Shown piece by piece: positions 5,647 through 5,847 of a stretch of DNA of 5,847 nucleotides (its first letter is position 1; every line of letters begins with the position of its first letter). Both the position numbers and the translations under genes were made by a program. Source of the DNA: Acidobacteriota bacterium (lineage in GTDB: Bacteria; Acidobacteriota; Terriglobia; Acidiferrales; UBA7541); the NCBI GenBank assembly GCA_003224075.1, contig QHYF01000272.1:1-5847 (forward strand), written 5' to 3'. The notes beneath the pieces are model-generated. The model did not search any database, was not told the origin of the DNA, and was given only the letters and a program-made list of their open reading frames with translations.

Positions 5647-5847
5647 TCAGGTGCTACTGTCGCGGCCATACTTCCGGGCGAGCCGAAATGGCCTGCGAAC
5701 AGCGTCAGGAAACCAGTGCCGTTTTTCTTCCGCGCTTTCCTTCCAGTCCTCTTCCGTGGGCGAAAAAGAGAGTCTGAGCAGATAGGCGGGAGCCGAAATC
5801 AAACCGCCGCACATGCGCATTCGAAAGAGGGCGCGTGTCAAAAGACC
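5647..5847 (-). CDS. C-terminal end of a probable lasso-cluster nucleotidyltransferase (partial)
   Basis: A minus-strand frame runs from the right edge to a TGA at 5649-5647, giving the last 66 residues of a longer protein. Its text resembles the end of the nucleotidyltransferase family proteins (NTP_transf_5 type) found beside lasso precursors: a hydrophobic helix with SAPAYLLRLSF (18-28), the conserved-looking SPTEEDW (29-35), and a basic tail RRPFRLARKYG (51-61). The catalytic part, with the expected GGxDLD-like nucleotidyltransferase signature, would lie outside the window, so the call rests on remembered C-terminal resemblance and on context. In the pseudomycoidin system a protein of this family further modifies the phosphorylated lasso peptide, so pairing with the kinase next door is logical. 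It is transcribed towards the kinase and so belongs to a separate unit. Confidence 0.55.
   Translation of the reverse strand, partial: GLLTRALFRMRMCGGLISAPAYLLRLSFSPTEEDWKESAEEKRHWFPDAVRRPFRLARKYGRDSST

Noticed and set aside
5573..5785. Plus-strand open frame of 70 codons directly after the kinase
   Set aside because: It is Ser/Arg-rich and antisense to the better-supported nucleotidyltransferase end; its ATG position after the kinase stop appears fortuitous.

Overview
The window carries part of a lasso-peptide (class of ribosomally made, knotted peptide) biosynthetic locus next to a polysaccharide-type operon. The DNA looks moderately GC-rich. The pairing of an O-antigen-ligase-like membrane protein with a TPR plus jelly-roll protein, and a lasso leader of the KKPYxxPxLxxxG type beside an HPr-kinase-like gene, is most reminiscent of soil Acidobacteriota. 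That assignment is an inference from gene style, not from a marker gene.

Layout. Positions 1-2059 hold two genes on the minus strand that overlap by 4 bases (ATGA). The first is an anchored TPR protein with a C-terminal carbohydrate-binding-like fold (785-2059). The second is an O-antigen ligase/polymerase family membrane protein (788 down to the left edge, incomplete). Positions 2060-2390 are a divergent intergenic region that should hold the promoters of both directions. From 2391 rightward on the plus strand lie a lasso cyclase (asparagine synthetase-like, 2391-4253), a 49-residue lasso precursor (4246-4395) that overlaps the cyclase stop, a 135-base gap with two perfect palindromes, and an HPr-kinase-like P-loop protein (4531-5571). 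Facing them on the minus strand is the C-terminal end of a probable nucleotidyltransferase of the kind found in lasso clusters (5647 to the right edge).

How they fit together. The precursor leader (Y13, P16, L18, G22, T28) should be bound by an RRE protein (B1) and cut by a B2 protease. Neither is in the window; they would be expected beyond the right edge or elsewhere in the genome. The cyclase would activate Asp38, the only acidic residue after Glu26, and join it to the new N-terminus. The kinase and the nucleotidyltransferase would tailor the product, as in the paeninodin and pseudomycoidin type systems. The core is unusually hydrophilic and rich in Gly, Asn and Lys, with a GNK-GNK repeat, and its ring size (7 or 9) cannot be settled from sequence. 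This precursor and its tailoring set are the most interesting part of the window.
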